Shown: positions 1 through 7,630, numbered from the stretch's first letter. The stretch: DNA of 16,588 nt from Chloroflexota bacterium (GCA_016219235.1 JACRBO010000005.1:1-16588); one strand, 5' to 3'. Notes: generated by a model not told the origin, from the letters alone. Translations and numbers: made by a program.

Positions 1-1869
1 GATGAGCGCCCGAAGCGCGATCAAAAAAGAGCCGGCGAGCGACGGCGGCGTGGCTTCGTCCGCGGTGGTTTCGGCGGCAGTTGGGGCTTTCAGGATTTTT
101 TCGCTCACATACCGGTGAATGCGCCGTAGATTGACCATGAGCGCGGAACCCACGATCATTTGACCCATGCGGCAGCGCCCGCGCACGGGCAACTGATCAT
201 TTGAAAAGGGTCGTTTGAGGGCGGCAATGGTCGATTCGACGGCGGCGCGCGGGTTGCCGGGTTCGGCGCGGGCGGCGCGGGCCAGGCGCCGCCGCTGGGC
301 CAGGTCGAGGTCGGCCTGATTGATGTGTAGGCTGCGGCGGGGGTCGGTCTGCCGCGTTCGCGTCGGACAGCGTGCGAGCAACGGACAGTCGGGCGGACAG
401 TCAAACCGGGCGATGGAGCGGTCGGGCTGTCGCCCCGGCTCGATAGCGGCGGTCCGTCCATGGGGGCAGGTGAGGCGTGCGGGCTGCTCCACCGTGGCGG
501 GGGTCGGTTCAAAATCGGCCAGCGTCACGCGGTCGGGATCGGGGGCGAGGCCCCGAAAGGCGGTTTGAATCTGGGCGATGGCGTGCGGGCGCAGGTCGGC
601 GTCCACCTCGGGACTGCCGAAACCGCCGTCGGTGTGCAGGGTGTCGACCTCGGTCCGTTCGACCAGGGTGGGCAAGGCCTCGCGCAGCAGGGTGGTGTCG
701 TCGGTGGTGTTGGGCGCGGTCTGGATGTGCACGATGAGTTGGACGGGGTTGGCGGGGTCACAGGTTTCGGTGACGTTGGCGACGTAGCCCGTGTAGCCCA
801 CGCCGCGTTTGCTGCGATACGTGGCGTCGAGGTCGTCGGGCGACTGGACGCTGTCGGGACTAATCTCGGCTCCGGGTTTCGGCTGCACCGGCCCGCTGAC
901 CAGCGGCCGGTCGGGCTGGGGCGGCGTGGCCTCGCGCGGCGCGGCCGGCGAGGTCTCGTTCGCCGGAGCCTCACGCGGCTCGACCGCGAGCGGGATCGGG
1001 GCCGCTGGCCGATCGGCGGACGATGGCACGCTGGCCGGGTGGAGGTCGGTGTCGGGCTGGGGCTGGGTCGCCTCGAGCGGAGCGGCCGTGACGATCGGCT
1101 GGAACTGTTCACGGAACACGCGCGCCAGGAGGTGATACGTTTCGTGCGCGGCATACGTCGGTTCGAGGTCGCGCACGAGGGTTTGAAAGAGTTCGCCCAG
1201 GTGCTGGAGATGGGGCGCGGTCGTCTCGCCTTTGAGATGATAGATGAATTGCCCGGACGAGCCGCGCACATAGGGCTGGAAACGCTCGGCGTAGTGGGCG
1301 CGCTCGGCCTCGGTCAACAGCCGATGAACCCGCTGCGCGACTTCGACCAGCAGTTGCAACCGGCTGAAGTGTCGCACGTTACTGGCCAGCTGCGTGCTGT
1401 CCATGCGCTGCTGCTGGGTCTTCAGCCGGAAGGCGTGAATTTGGTCGTCGGTGATCTGGGCGAAGGCTTGCTCGAACAGATTCTCGCCGGTGGCCTGTTG
1501 GTGGTCGCTCACCCGGCGGCGAAAGTTGTACACGGTGCGCAGGTCAAATTCACCGTCGCCCAAGTTCTCGTAGCCGACGGCGTAGCGCACTTGCACATTG
1601 AAGGTGAAGGCGTCGTGCAACTCGGCATCGCTCCAGCCGCAGCCCGCTTTGAGCGTTTCCAGCCCGACCAGCACGTTGATGGGCACGTTGGGCCGCGAGG
1701 CCACTTCACTGTACAGCCCGGCAAAGGCGCGCTCGTCGAGCCGCTCAAACACTTCGCGCCGAAAGGTGCCAGCCCACGATGCGTCGAGCCGCTCGCGCTG
1801 ATGGGCGGGCAATAGGTTTAAGTCGCTGAATAAGGCGGGTTGATGGGTGCGCGGGTTGCGTCGGAACAT
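1..1869 (-). CDS. IS1182-like DDE transposase, C-terminus off the window
   Basis: This is a cut-and-paste transposase acting on the ends of its own IS. The minus frame is open from ATG at 1867-1869 to the left edge, 623 codons without a stop. The N-terminal part (about residues 1-150, with RYAVGYENLGDGEFDLRTVY) is typical of the DUF772/IS1182 class. A DDE triad is visible: D157 in MDSTQLASN, D414 in HTDGGFGSPE, E545 in AAVESTIAALKRPF. A cysteine cluster (CPPDCPLLARC) lies between D414 and E545, as is common in this family. Unusual is a Pro/Ala-rich, low-complexity linker at about residues 259-343, between the first two catalytic Asp. No strong ribosome binding site precedes the ATG. A long open frame on the opposite strand (460-1815) is its shadow. 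The assignment rests on motif pattern; the exact IS family needs a database comparison. Confidence 0.85.
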   Translation of the reverse strand, partial: MFRRNPRTHQPALFSDLNLLPAHQRERLDASWAGTFRREVFERLDERAFAGLYSEVASRPNVPINVLVGLETLKAGCGWSDAELHDAFTFNVQVRYAVGYENLGDGEFDLRTVYNFRRRVSDHQQATGENLFEQAFAQITDDQIHAFRLKTQQQRMDSTQLASNVRHFSRLQLLVEVAQRVHRLLTEAERAHYAERFQPYVRGSSGQFIYHLKGETTAPHLQHLGELFQTLVRDLEPTYAAHETYHLLARVFREQFQPIVTAAPLEATQPQPDTDLHPASVPSSADRPAAPIPLAVEPREAPANETSPAAPREATPPQPDRPLVSGPVQPKPGAEISPDSVQSPDDLDATYRSKRGVGYTGYVANVTETCDPANPVQLIVHIQTAPNTTDDTTLLREALPTLVERTEVDTLHTDGGFGSPEVDADLRPHAIAQIQTAFRGLAPDPDRVTLADFEPTPATVEQPARLTCPHGRTAAIEPGRQPDRSIARFDCPPDCPLLARCPTRTRQTDPRRSLHINQADLDLAQRRRLARAARAEPGNPRAAVESTIAALKRPFSNDQLPVRGRCRMGQMIVGSALMVNLRRIHRYVSEKILKAPTAAETTADEATPPSLAGSFLIALRALI

Positions 1870-1950
1870 GGCACTCTCGCAGATGATACGATCTTTGATG
1901 ACTATAACCCCGTGCGGCTCGAAAAGTAGCTCGGCGAACCGACCTTTTTT
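1..1950 (-). mobile_element. Insertion sequence carrying the transposase, partial
   Basis: The transposase gene plus roughly 80 bases upstream are taken as the visible part of an IS whose other end lies outside the window. The boundary near 1940-1960 is inferred: the neighbouring recombinase frame becomes recognisable only after about 1975 and has lost its N-terminus. Terminal inverted repeats and a target duplication cannot be checked because the other end is absent. Confidence 0.35.
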
Positions 1951-1995
1951 CAGAGGAGTCATTGCCTCAAAGCGCCGAAAGTTCGTGACTTTTTC

Positions 1996-2802
1996 GTGTG
2001 GCTGCGCGCCGAGTATGAGCCGCGCCGCATTACTGGCGACCGTCGGGCTTTGCCGGCGAAGACCGTACGCAATATCTACATCACCCTCTCCGCCTTCTTC
2101 ACCTGGGCCGTTCGGGAACTCGCGGTGCCCAATCTTATGAAAGACATCCCCGCGCCCAAGTTTGAAGAAGCGCCCGTCGAGCCGTTTACCAAAGAACAGA
2201 TCGAAGCGCTGCTCAAGGCGAGCGAATCCTGCAAAGAAGCCCAGACAACCGATCGTCGCAAGTTTACGATGCGGCGCGCCACCGCACGCCGCGATCAGGC
2301 GATCATCTTGACGCTGCTCGATACCGGCCTGCGCGCTTCGGAGTTGTCGGCGCTCAAAGTCGGTGATGTGGATTTGAAGTCCGGCAAGGTGCTGGTCAAG
2401 CACGGTCGCCTGGGCGGCGCGAAAGGCGGCAAAGGCCGCACGGTATATCTGGGCAAAGCCGCGCGCCGGGCCGTCTGGCGGTATCTCGCCGAACGGACCG
2501 ATGGGGATGACGCCGACGCGCCGTTGTTTCTCGTCAAGTATGATCGACCGATGAACAAGAATGCCCTGCGTCTGCTGATCGTGCATCTGGGCGAGAAGGC
2601 CCAGGTATCGAAGTGCCATCCCCATCGATTCAGACACACGATGGCGATCACGTATTTGCGATCGGGTGGTGATGTGTTTACGTTGCAATCGTTGTTGGGC
2701 CACAGCACACTCGACATGGTTCAACACTATGCCCGACTGGCCGAGATCGATGTGGAACAGGCGCACAAGCGTGCCAGCCCGGCTGACAATTGGCGGTTGT
2801 AG
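1996..2802 (+). CDS. Tyrosine recombinase/integrase, N-terminally truncated
   Basis: Site-specific DNA recombinase of the phage integrase/XerC-D class. From GTG at 1996 it gives 268 residues. The remains of the SAM-like core-binding domain are at about 1-55 (TVRNIYITLSAFFTWAVRE), and the catalytic domain is at 65-250. The full catalytic set is visible: R113 (TGLRASEL), K146 (GGKGRTV), H210 and R213 (HRFRH), H236 (LLGHSTL) and nucleophile Y245 (QHYARL). Family members are usually near 290-320 residues. Here the first helix of the core-binding domain is missing; the frame is open upstream only to a TAG at 1927-1929 and has no convincing start or ribosome binding site. The transposase gene directly upstream points to truncation by IS insertion. 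The catalytic core looks intact, but activity is doubtful without the full arm that clamps DNA. Confidence 0.85.
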   Translation: MWLRAEYEPRRITGDRRALPAKTVRNIYITLSAFFTWAVRELAVPNLMKDIPAPKFEEAPVEPFTKEQIEALLKASESCKEAQTTDRRKFTMRRATARRDQAIILTLLDTGLRASELSALKVGDVDLKSGKVLVKHGRLGGAKGGKGRTVYLGKAARRAVWRYLAERTDGDDADAPLFLVKYDRPMNKNALRLLIVHLGEKAQVSKCHPHRFRHTMAITYLRSGGDVFTLQSLLGHSTLDMVQHYARLAEIDVEQAHKRASPADNWRL

Positions 2803-2838
2803 GCGATGAACGCTTCGGCCAGTTGTTCCTGAGCTGAT

Positions 2839-3276
2839 TTGCTTAATCGCCTCAACATTCCACGTCCTACTGGGGATGAGTCAGGCTGGCTCGATGATCG
2901 CAGCGTGCAGAAGGGGCTGGTTGGTTCTTTGGCGCGCGGGCTGCCGCCTGAGTTACTGTTGCGAAGTGCGGCCTGGCTGCGGCAATCATCTCTATCAAAG
3001 ATCGTGGAGTTTGAGGCCAGACTCGCTACGCCCTGGAATTCCCGCCGCCGATCGGCTCTGGAAATGCTCGCGCTACTGGCGCGCGATCCTCATCAAGACG
3101 CGGCGATTAACCGCCTCGCGAAGAGCGTTCTGGCGAAAGACGATTTCATCTTACGGCTCTGGAATGCCAGCAATGAGTACACACCATTGGTGCTCGAACT
3201 GCTGTTGGCGCTGGACAAACGCCTGTACAAGCAACCCGTGTCGCTGGACGCCACTGAGTGGCGCATCATCGATTAA
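2839..3276 (+). CDS. Hypothetical protein, possibly a gene remnant
   Basis: I do not recognise this product. The frame is open from 2833 to a TAA at 3274-3276, with TTG at 2839 the first possible start, giving 145 residues. The sequence is helical-looking, Leu/Ala/Arg-rich and soluble (LPPELLLRSAAWLRQSS near residue 36, LVLELLLALDKRLYK near 120). It has no membrane segment, signal peptide or cysteine motif. No ribosome binding site precedes the start. Lying between a truncated integrase and a row of gene fragments, it may be the C-terminal part of a larger cargo gene. Its codon use resembles the surrounding genes, so it was probably once coding. Confidence 0.45.
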   Translation: MLNRLNIPRPTGDESGWLDDRSVQKGLVGSLARGLPPELLLRSAAWLRQSSLSKIVEFEARLATPWNSRRRSALEMLALLARDPHQDAAINRLAKSVLAKDDFILRLWNASNEYTPLVLELLLALDKRLYKQPVSLDATEWRIID

Positions 3277-3334
3277 GTATCGCTCAACCAATCTTAATCG
3301 ATCGCGGTGACAACCTTGCATCCGCTCAGCACTC

Positions 3335-3502
3335 AAGCGCTATCAGAATCGATCGCTGGAAACGGCGCAGGTCATCAACGAACTGATCGATCTGGCGAAG
3401 CAGATGAAGGCGGCCCATCAACGCGGCGAAGACCTCGGCCTCAGCGAAGAAGAACTCGCCTTCTACGATGCGCTCGAAGTGAACGACAGCGCGGTGCAGG
3501 TC
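3335..3502 (+). pseudogene. hsdR: Type I restriction HsdR C-terminal fragment
   Basis: About 55 residues ([18 protein letters not shown] through [19 protein letters not shown]) match the C-terminal region of type I restriction endonuclease subunit R, whose hallmark is the block [12 protein letters not shown]. The rest of HsdR (nuclease, helicase motor, roughly 1000 residues) is absent. The frame is open only from 3311 and has no start signal. The fragment runs without a frameshift into an acyl-CoA dehydrogenase tail, so it is a relic at a recombination junction, not a working gene. Family recognition is from remembered motifs. Confidence 0.7.
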
Positions 3503-3631
3503 TTTGGCGGCTACGGCTTCATGAAAGAATATCCTGTAGAGAAGTTGATGCGCGATGTGAAGGTCTTCCAGATCTACGAAGGCACGTCGCAGGTGCAGCG
3601 CACCGTCATCATGCGGGAGTTGTTTAAGTAA
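3490..3631 (+). pseudogene. Acyl-CoA dehydrogenase C-terminal fragment fused to hsdR relic
   Basis: The last 46 residues of this frame (from [20 protein letters not shown] to [20 protein letters not shown]) are the textbook C-terminus of a short/medium-chain acyl-CoA dehydrogenase. They include the FAD/tetramer segment QVFGGYG and the YEGTSQxQR block, whose Glu is the catalytic base in several family members. The first 330 or so residues of the enzyme are missing. The joint with the HsdR fragment lies around 3490-3506, where both parent proteins have a similar SAVQV/DAVQV stretch; this suggests recombination at short homology. It ends at TAA 3629-3631. Confidence 0.8.
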
Positions 3632-3670
3632 GCAGACAAGGAAACAAGGGGCAAGGGGCGATAGAAGCAG

Positions 3671-3701
3671 TACGGACCGGTAGATGATCTACCGGTCCGT
3701 A
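3671..3701. terminator. Perfect 13-bp hairpin after the gene relic
   Basis: The arm TACGGACCGGTAG at 3671-3683 is exactly complementary to 3689-3701, leaving the loop ATGAT. It lies 40 bases after the stop of the chimeric frame. No T-run follows on either strand, so it is not a canonical intrinsic terminator. It may mark a 3' end or be an isolated palindrome. Confidence 0.5.
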
Positions 3702-3800
3702 TCATTGTCAGGCTCTTAAGTTGCTTGTCCTCTCATCTCTCTCTTCCTCAACCTTTCTTCCCGCTTCTCCCAATCCGGCAGGTAGGCACACAGATAACTT

Positions 3801-4043
3801 TTGAACTTTATCCCGCTCGCCAGCACGGAGATTTACGATCCTGTAACCGGCACTTGGACCGCCACTGGCAACCTGAGCACCACTCGAGCATTCCATACGG
3901 CGACACTGCTTAGTGATGGTCAAGTCCTGGCCGTTGGCGGTAAACCTGGGCACTATCAAAAAGGCCTCTGCCGCCTGATCGTCGAGAAACATGGAATCGT
4001 TCTGCGGCGGGCAACAACGGCAGCAGTTTTAACCGTCAAATGA
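3801..4043 (+). pseudogene. Single Kelch-repeat fragment
   Basis: The frame opens at 3798, right after a TAA, and gives about 80 residues from TTG 3801. Residues 7-48 form one Kelch/galactose-oxidase-like blade: [16 protein letters not shown], then [20 protein letters not shown]. Real Kelch proteins carry four to seven such repeats; the others are gone. The remainder (residues 49-80) resembles nothing I know and is probably out-of-frame debris. No signal peptide or ribosome binding site is present. It is best read as a leftover of a secreted beta-propeller protein gene. Confidence 0.6.
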
Positions 4044-4058
4044 AATCTGCAAATGCGG

Positions 4059-4064
4059 TACAAT
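4059..4064 (+). promoter_or_regulatory. Candidate -10 element for the sensor kinase
   Basis: TACAAT lies 7 bases before the kinase ATG, which would place transcription start at or next to the ATG. No ribosome binding site lies in front of the gene, so a leaderless transcript is plausible. No good -35 hexamer is visible at 17 bases. The same octamer GGTACAAT occurs upstream of the SARP/AAA gene at 13764-13771. Confidence 0.35.
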
Positions 4065-4071
4065 CGACCCT

Positions 4072-5466
4072 ATGGTTGATCTGCGCCTCTTCTTCACTGA
4101 CAATCGCCCGCTGATCTATTTCGTCTATGGGCAAGTCTTCTTCGTCATGGGCGTAGCCATCCTGCTGCAATCGCGTCGCTATTCGCGGCTCGATCTGGCC
4201 CGCAGCCTGCCGTGGCTGGCGGCCTTTGCCATCATCCACAGTCTCAACGAATGGGGCGACCTGTTCATTCCCATTCAGGCCGACTTTGATTCAGTCGAAT
4301 GGATTCAGGCGCAGCGCGCGATCCAGTTGGTCATGCTGGCCGGGTCGTTTGCGTGCCTGATGCAGTTTGGCGTTGATCTGCTGCGACCGCTGCCGCGCCG
4401 CTGGGCCTGGCTACAACTGATACCCGCCGGGCTGTTGCTGCTCTGGCTGGTCGGCCCTTTTGTGCTGACGCTGCCGCTGGCCGCCAGCGATGCGCAGTGG
4501 TACTTCACCGCCGACTCGCTGGCCCGGTATTTCATCGGCTTTCCGGCGAGTGCGCTTGCGGCGATCAGTCTGCGCCGCCATGCCCGGCTGCGCATCGCGC
4601 CGTTGAATATGCCCGTTATCTACAACACACTGCGCGTCGCCGGCCTGGCGCTGGCCGCCTATGCCGTGGTCAGCGGTCTCATCGCGCCGCCCGCGCCCTT
4701 TTTTCCCGCGAGCGTGTTCAACGGTCGCTGGGTGACCGAAGTCTTCGTGCTGCCGCCGCCCGTCTTTCGATCGATCGCTGCACTGATTCTGGCTGTGACC
4801 ATCATTCGCGCATTGGAAGTGTTTGAAGTGGAAACCGATCGCTTGATCGAGCAGATGGAGCAGGCGCAGGTCATCGCCATCGAGCGCGAACACATCGGGC
4901 GCGAGCTGCACGATGGCGCGATCCAGCAACTGTATGCCGCTGGACTGCTGGCGACTTCGTTACGGAAAAAGGCCGATGGGACGGTGGGCGATGGACTCGA
5001 TCGTTTGATCTTGACGATCAACGAGACCATCGCGGCTTTGCGCCACTTCCTGACCGATTTACGCAGCCCGGACGCCGTGACCGATTTACCAGCCGTGATC
5101 ACGGCCATAGTCAACGAGACCCGGCGCGCGGCCGGGGCCGAGCTGCGCTGGGAACCGTGCACGCTGCCGGGGCTGCCGGCCGATCGGGTGACACACGTAG
5201 CCGCCTTCACGCGCGAAGCGTTGAGCAATGCCATGCGGCATGCCCACGCGCGCGTGATCGAACTGGCCGCGCAGTGTGACGATCGCACCTTCCGCTTGAT
5301 CGTGCGTGACGACGGGCGCGGTTTCAGCCCGGATGCGCCGCGCGGCTACGGCCTGCGCCATATGCGCGATCGAGCGCGGCTGCTGGGCGGACACGTCACC
5401 TTCGAGTCTGCGATCGGGCGCGGCACAATCGTGACCCTGACCCTACCGCTGGAGCGTGACGCATGA
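4072..5466 (+). CDS. Membrane sensor histidine kinase, HisKA_3 (NarL-partner) type
   Basis: Two-component sensor that autophosphorylates on His and passes the phosphate to the next gene's product. It has 464 residues. The N-terminal 250 residues hold about six or seven hydrophobic helices (near 12-32, 43-57, 82-101, 113-134, 151-167, 188-206, 233-246) with little loop, so the signal is probably sensed within the membrane. A short coiled linker (250-270) leads to the HisKA_3 dimerisation helix with H280 in the motif EREHIGRELHDGAIQQL. The ATPase part shows an N-box (N386 in EALSNAMRHAHA), a G1 box (D413/D414 in RDDGRGF) and a G2 box (GYGLRHM, 425-431). Its TGA overlaps the ATG of the regulator (ATGA, 5463-5466), so the pair is translationally coupled. 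No ribosome binding site is seen at ATG 4072. The stimulus is unknown. Confidence 0.93.
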   Translation: MVDLRLFFTDNRPLIYFVYGQVFFVMGVAILLQSRRYSRLDLARSLPWLAAFAIIHSLNEWGDLFIPIQADFDSVEWIQAQRAIQLVMLAGSFACLMQFGVDLLRPLPRRWAWLQLIPAGLLLLWLVGPFVLTLPLAASDAQWYFTADSLARYFIGFPASALAAISLRRHARLRIAPLNMPVIYNTLRVAGLALAAYAVVSGLIAPPAPFFPASVFNGRWVTEVFVLPPPVFRSIAALILAVTIIRALEVFEVETDRLIEQMEQAQVIAIEREHIGRELHDGAIQQLYAAGLLATSLRKKADGTVGDGLDRLILTINETIAALRHFLTDLRSPDAVTDLPAVITAIVNETRRAAGAELRWEPCTLPGLPADRVTHVAAFTREALSNAMRHAHARVIELAAQCDDRTFRLIVRDDGRGFSPDAPRGYGLRHMRDRARLLGGHVTFESAIGRGTIVTLTLPLERDA

Positions 5467-6125
5467 GCCAAATTCGGCTGTTGATTGTGGACGATCACGA
5501 GGTGGTGCGGCTGGGACTGCGCACGTTGCTGGACGACGAGGCCGATCTATTGGTAGTCGCCGAGGCTGGCACCGCCGATGAGGCGCTGCATGAAGTCGAA
5601 CGCTATCGCCCGCAAGTGGCGATTGTGGACATCAACCTGCCGGGGCGCAGCGGATTGGAAGCGTGCCGCGAGATTCGTCGGCGCTTTCCCGACACGCGCG
5701 TGGTCATCCTGACCTCATATGCCGACGATAATTTCATCGCGCAAGCATTACGCGCGGGCGCGGCGGGCTATGTGTTGAAACAAGTCGGCGGCGACGAATT
5801 GATCCGCGCGGTGCGCGTGGCAGCGCGCGGTGAAACGGCGCTCGATCCGCACACGGCCGCGCGCGTGGTAGCCCGCTTAAACGAACTGGAAATCAAGGCC
5901 GACGAAGATGTCGTGCAGCACTTGTCGGCGCGCGAGCGCGACGTGCTGCGCCTGGCGGCGGCCGGCAAGACCAACAAAGCGATCGGCGCGGCGCTGGGCC
6001 TGAGCGACATCACCGTGCGCAACTATCTCAGCACGATCCTCGAAAAGCTAAGTTTGTCCAATCGGGTGGAGTTGGCCGCCTTCGCTATGAAGCATCATCT
6101 GCTTGATCCAGAACCATCCGATTGA
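5463..6125 (+). CDS. NarL/LuxR-family response regulator
   Basis: DNA-binding partner of the upstream kinase, 220 residues. The receiver domain (residues 4-120) has the acidic pair D10/D11, phospho-acceptor D56 (VAIVDINLP), T84 and K106 (YVLKQ). The LuxR-type helix-turn-helix is at about 154-218, with the recognition helix in SDITVRNYLSTILEKL. The length and domain order are normal for the family. The start overlaps the kinase stop by four bases. The operon ends at the strong terminator 25 bases downstream. Its targets are unknown; the haem lipoprotein genes just downstream are natural candidates by position only. Confidence 0.95.
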   Translation: MSQIRLLIVDDHEVVRLGLRTLLDDEADLLVVAEAGTADEALHEVERYRPQVAIVDINLPGRSGLEACREIRRRFPDTRVVILTSYADDNFIAQALRAGAAGYVLKQVGGDELIRAVRVAARGETALDPHTAARVVARLNELEIKADEDVVQHLSARERDVLRLAAAGKTNKAIGAALGLSDITVRNYLSTILEKLSLSNRVELAAFAMKHHLLDPEPSD

Positions 6126-6150
6126 TCCACTGTCCTTCAGCGATCCGGCC

Positions 6151-6200
6151 GCCGTGTCGCCTGTACCTATTCGATCGGGTACAAGTGGCACGGCGTTTTT
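6151..6200 (+). terminator. Intrinsic terminator of the two-component operon
   Basis: The arm 6151-6167 pairs with 6178-6194 over 17 positions with one mismatch and two G-U pairs, around a 10-base loop containing CGATCG. A run of five T follows at 6196-6200. It begins 25 bases after the regulator stop. This is the only hairpin in the window with a proper T-run. Confidence 0.85.
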
Positions 6201-6278
6201 GCTGCCCCCGCGCTTTCGGGTGATCTGTACTTAGGCGGCTAGGTCAATCTGCCACTGTCGGCGGATGTGCCTTGCGCG

Positions 6279-6284
6279 TATGAT
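6279..6284 (+). promoter_or_regulatory. Weak candidate -10 for the haem-binding lipoprotein
   Basis: TATGAT lies 62 bases before the chosen GTG start. The best upstream partner (about 6255-6260, CTGTCG) matches the -35 consensus poorly. A small hairpin, GATGGC/GCCATC with a TGAG loop (6294-6309), sits between it and the ribosome binding site. Since the terminator at 6151-6200 separates the genes, some promoter is expected in this interval. Confidence 0.25.
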
Positions 6285-6345
6285 GATGGTACGGATGGCT
6301 GAGGCCATCGCAGAAACCACTTTGACGAATATCGAGGAGGATGCA

Positions 6346-7500
6346 GTGAAGCGTGTGTATAAAGTAATTTCGATGTTGGCTGTGTTGACCCTGTTGCTGG
6401 CGGCTTGCGCGCCGGCCGCAACGCCCGCGCCGACGCAAGCGCCTAAGTCCGCCGAACCGACTAAAGCGCCGGAACCAACCAAGGCCCCGGAACCGACTAA
6501 GGTTCCCGAACCAACAGCCGTGCCGCCTACCGCCATGCCTGAATTCAAGGCTCCGGCAGGCGCGCTGGTGGCCGTGATGGCCGCCGCCGCACCCAAGTTA
6601 GATGGCGTGGGCGATGATGCACCGTGGATTGATGCGCCCGTCACCAAGATCGAGGTGATCGGTGGCGCTAATATGGGCAAGACCGTGGTCGAGTACAAGT
6701 CGGTCTACGTGGGTGACATGGTGTATTTCCTGGCGTCGTATGCCGATCCCACCTTGAGTGAGCAGCGCTCGCCGTGGAAGTTGGGCGAAGACGGTACCTG
6801 GGCCAAACTCAAGGACGCCAACGATAAGGGCGGCGACAACAACGTCTACTACGAAGACAAGTTCTCAATGATGTGGCCGATCAATAATAGTGTGCCTGAA
6901 TTCGCGAAAGCGGGCTGCGGTACGGCCTGCCACGCCGGTGATGGCACGGGCAAGCCCTATGGCAACAAGTATTTCGAGGATGCCGGGGCGATAGCCGACC
7001 TGTGGCACTGGAAGTCGATTCGCAATGAGGGTCAGATCGACGATCAATACGCCGATACGCAGGTGTATGATAAAGATAAGGCGCCCGAAGCCGGTCGCCA
7101 CAGCGATCCGAACGATGGCGGCGGCTACAAGGACAATCAGACCGAAGACAAGAAACTGCCCGTGTTTGGTCTGCCTGACAATCAGCCCGCGCCGCCGTAC
7201 TTCATTCTCGATGGCGAGAAGGTTGCGTTCGACGCCGCGAAGTACAAGGCTGGTGACGAAGTGCCCGGTATCATCAAGGCCCCGTACAAGGGCGATCGCG
7301 GCGACATCAGCGCCGGTTGGCAGTATGCCGATGGCAAGTGGACGCTGGAATTTGGCCGCAAACTGGTGACGGGTTCCAGGTTCGACGTGCAGTTTGACAT
7401 GATGGATGCCACGTATTACTTTGGCGTGGCTGTGTTCGACAATGCGCAGGTGCGCCACGCGTTTGAAGTCGGCGCGACACCGTTTGTTTTCAAGCCGTAA
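6346..7500 (+). CDS. Lipoprotein with ethylbenzene-dehydrogenase-type haem-binding domain
   Basis: Extracytoplasmic, membrane-anchored haem protein, probably an electron carrier. The start is GTG 6346, preceded by GAGGAGG at 6334-6340 (5 bases away) and followed at once by a lipoprotein signal peptide ending LLLAAC with C21 as the lipidated Cys; a longer in-frame start at 6265 would bury this signal. Residues 22-65 are a Pro/Thr/Ala linker with the repeat PEPTKA/PEPTKV. The rest (about 75-384) resembles the EB_dh family (haem-binding gamma-like subunit of DMSO-reductase-family enzymes): KLDGVGDDAPWIDAP near the start, PAPPYFILDG, and a C-terminal GRKLVTGSRFDVQF block. A haem-attachment-like CGTACH (C191, C195, H196) has three residues between the Cys instead of two. 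No molybdoenzyme partner lies in the window. Confidence 0.8.
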   Translation: MKRVYKVISMLAVLTLLLAACAPAATPAPTQAPKSAEPTKAPEPTKAPEPTKVPEPTAVPPTAMPEFKAPAGALVAVMAAAAPKLDGVGDDAPWIDAPVTKIEVIGGANMGKTVVEYKSVYVGDMVYFLASYADPTLSEQRSPWKLGEDGTWAKLKDANDKGGDNNVYYEDKFSMMWPINNSVPEFAKAGCGTACHAGDGTGKPYGNKYFEDAGAIADLWHWKSIRNEGQIDDQYADTQVYDKDKAPEAGRHSDPNDGGGYKDNQTEDKKLPVFGLPDNQPAPPYFILDGEKVAFDAAKYKAGDEVPGIIKAPYKGDRGDISAGWQYADGKWTLEFGRKLVTGSRFDVQFDMMDATYYFGVAVFDNAQVRHAFEVGATPFVFKP

Positions 7501-7547
7501 AATCACGACGGATACCACAACGTCCGATCGGGCGTTACCGCTAACCG

Positions 7548-7581
7548 GAGGGGTGTACCTACTGCGATAGGTACACCCCTC
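7548..7581. terminator. Perfect 13-bp hairpin after the lipoprotein gene
   Basis: The arm GAGGGGTGTACCT (7548-7560) is exactly complementary to 7569-7581, with an 8-base loop. It lies 48 bases after the stop at 7500. Only a mild T content follows (ACTTCATTTG), so it is a terminator-like or 3'-end-protecting structure, not a textbook terminator. Confidence 0.6.
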
Positions 7582-7609
7582 ACTTCATTTGAAACAGCGC
7601 TCAGCCTAT

Positions 7610-7630
7610 GATGATTGCCATGCAATCATC
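7610..7630. repeat. 9-bp inverted repeat upstream of the cytochrome gene
   Basis: GATGATTGC (7610-7618) and its exact complement GCAATCATC (7622-7630) are separated by CAT. It lies about 120 bases upstream of the cytochrome start, inside the presumed promoter interval, so it could be an operator. A -35-like TTGACT is at 7659-7664, but no matching -10 was found. The function is unproven. Confidence 0.35.

Noticed and set aside
460..1815. 451-codon open frame on the plus strand
   Set aside because: Gly/Val/Arg-rich translation with no family resemblance; it is the antisense shadow of the transposase, which has a full DDE triad on minus.
6265..6345. Longer start for the haem-binding lipoprotein
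   Set aside because: It would place 27 residues before a perfect lipoprotein signal; GTG 6346 has GAGGAGG at proper spacing.
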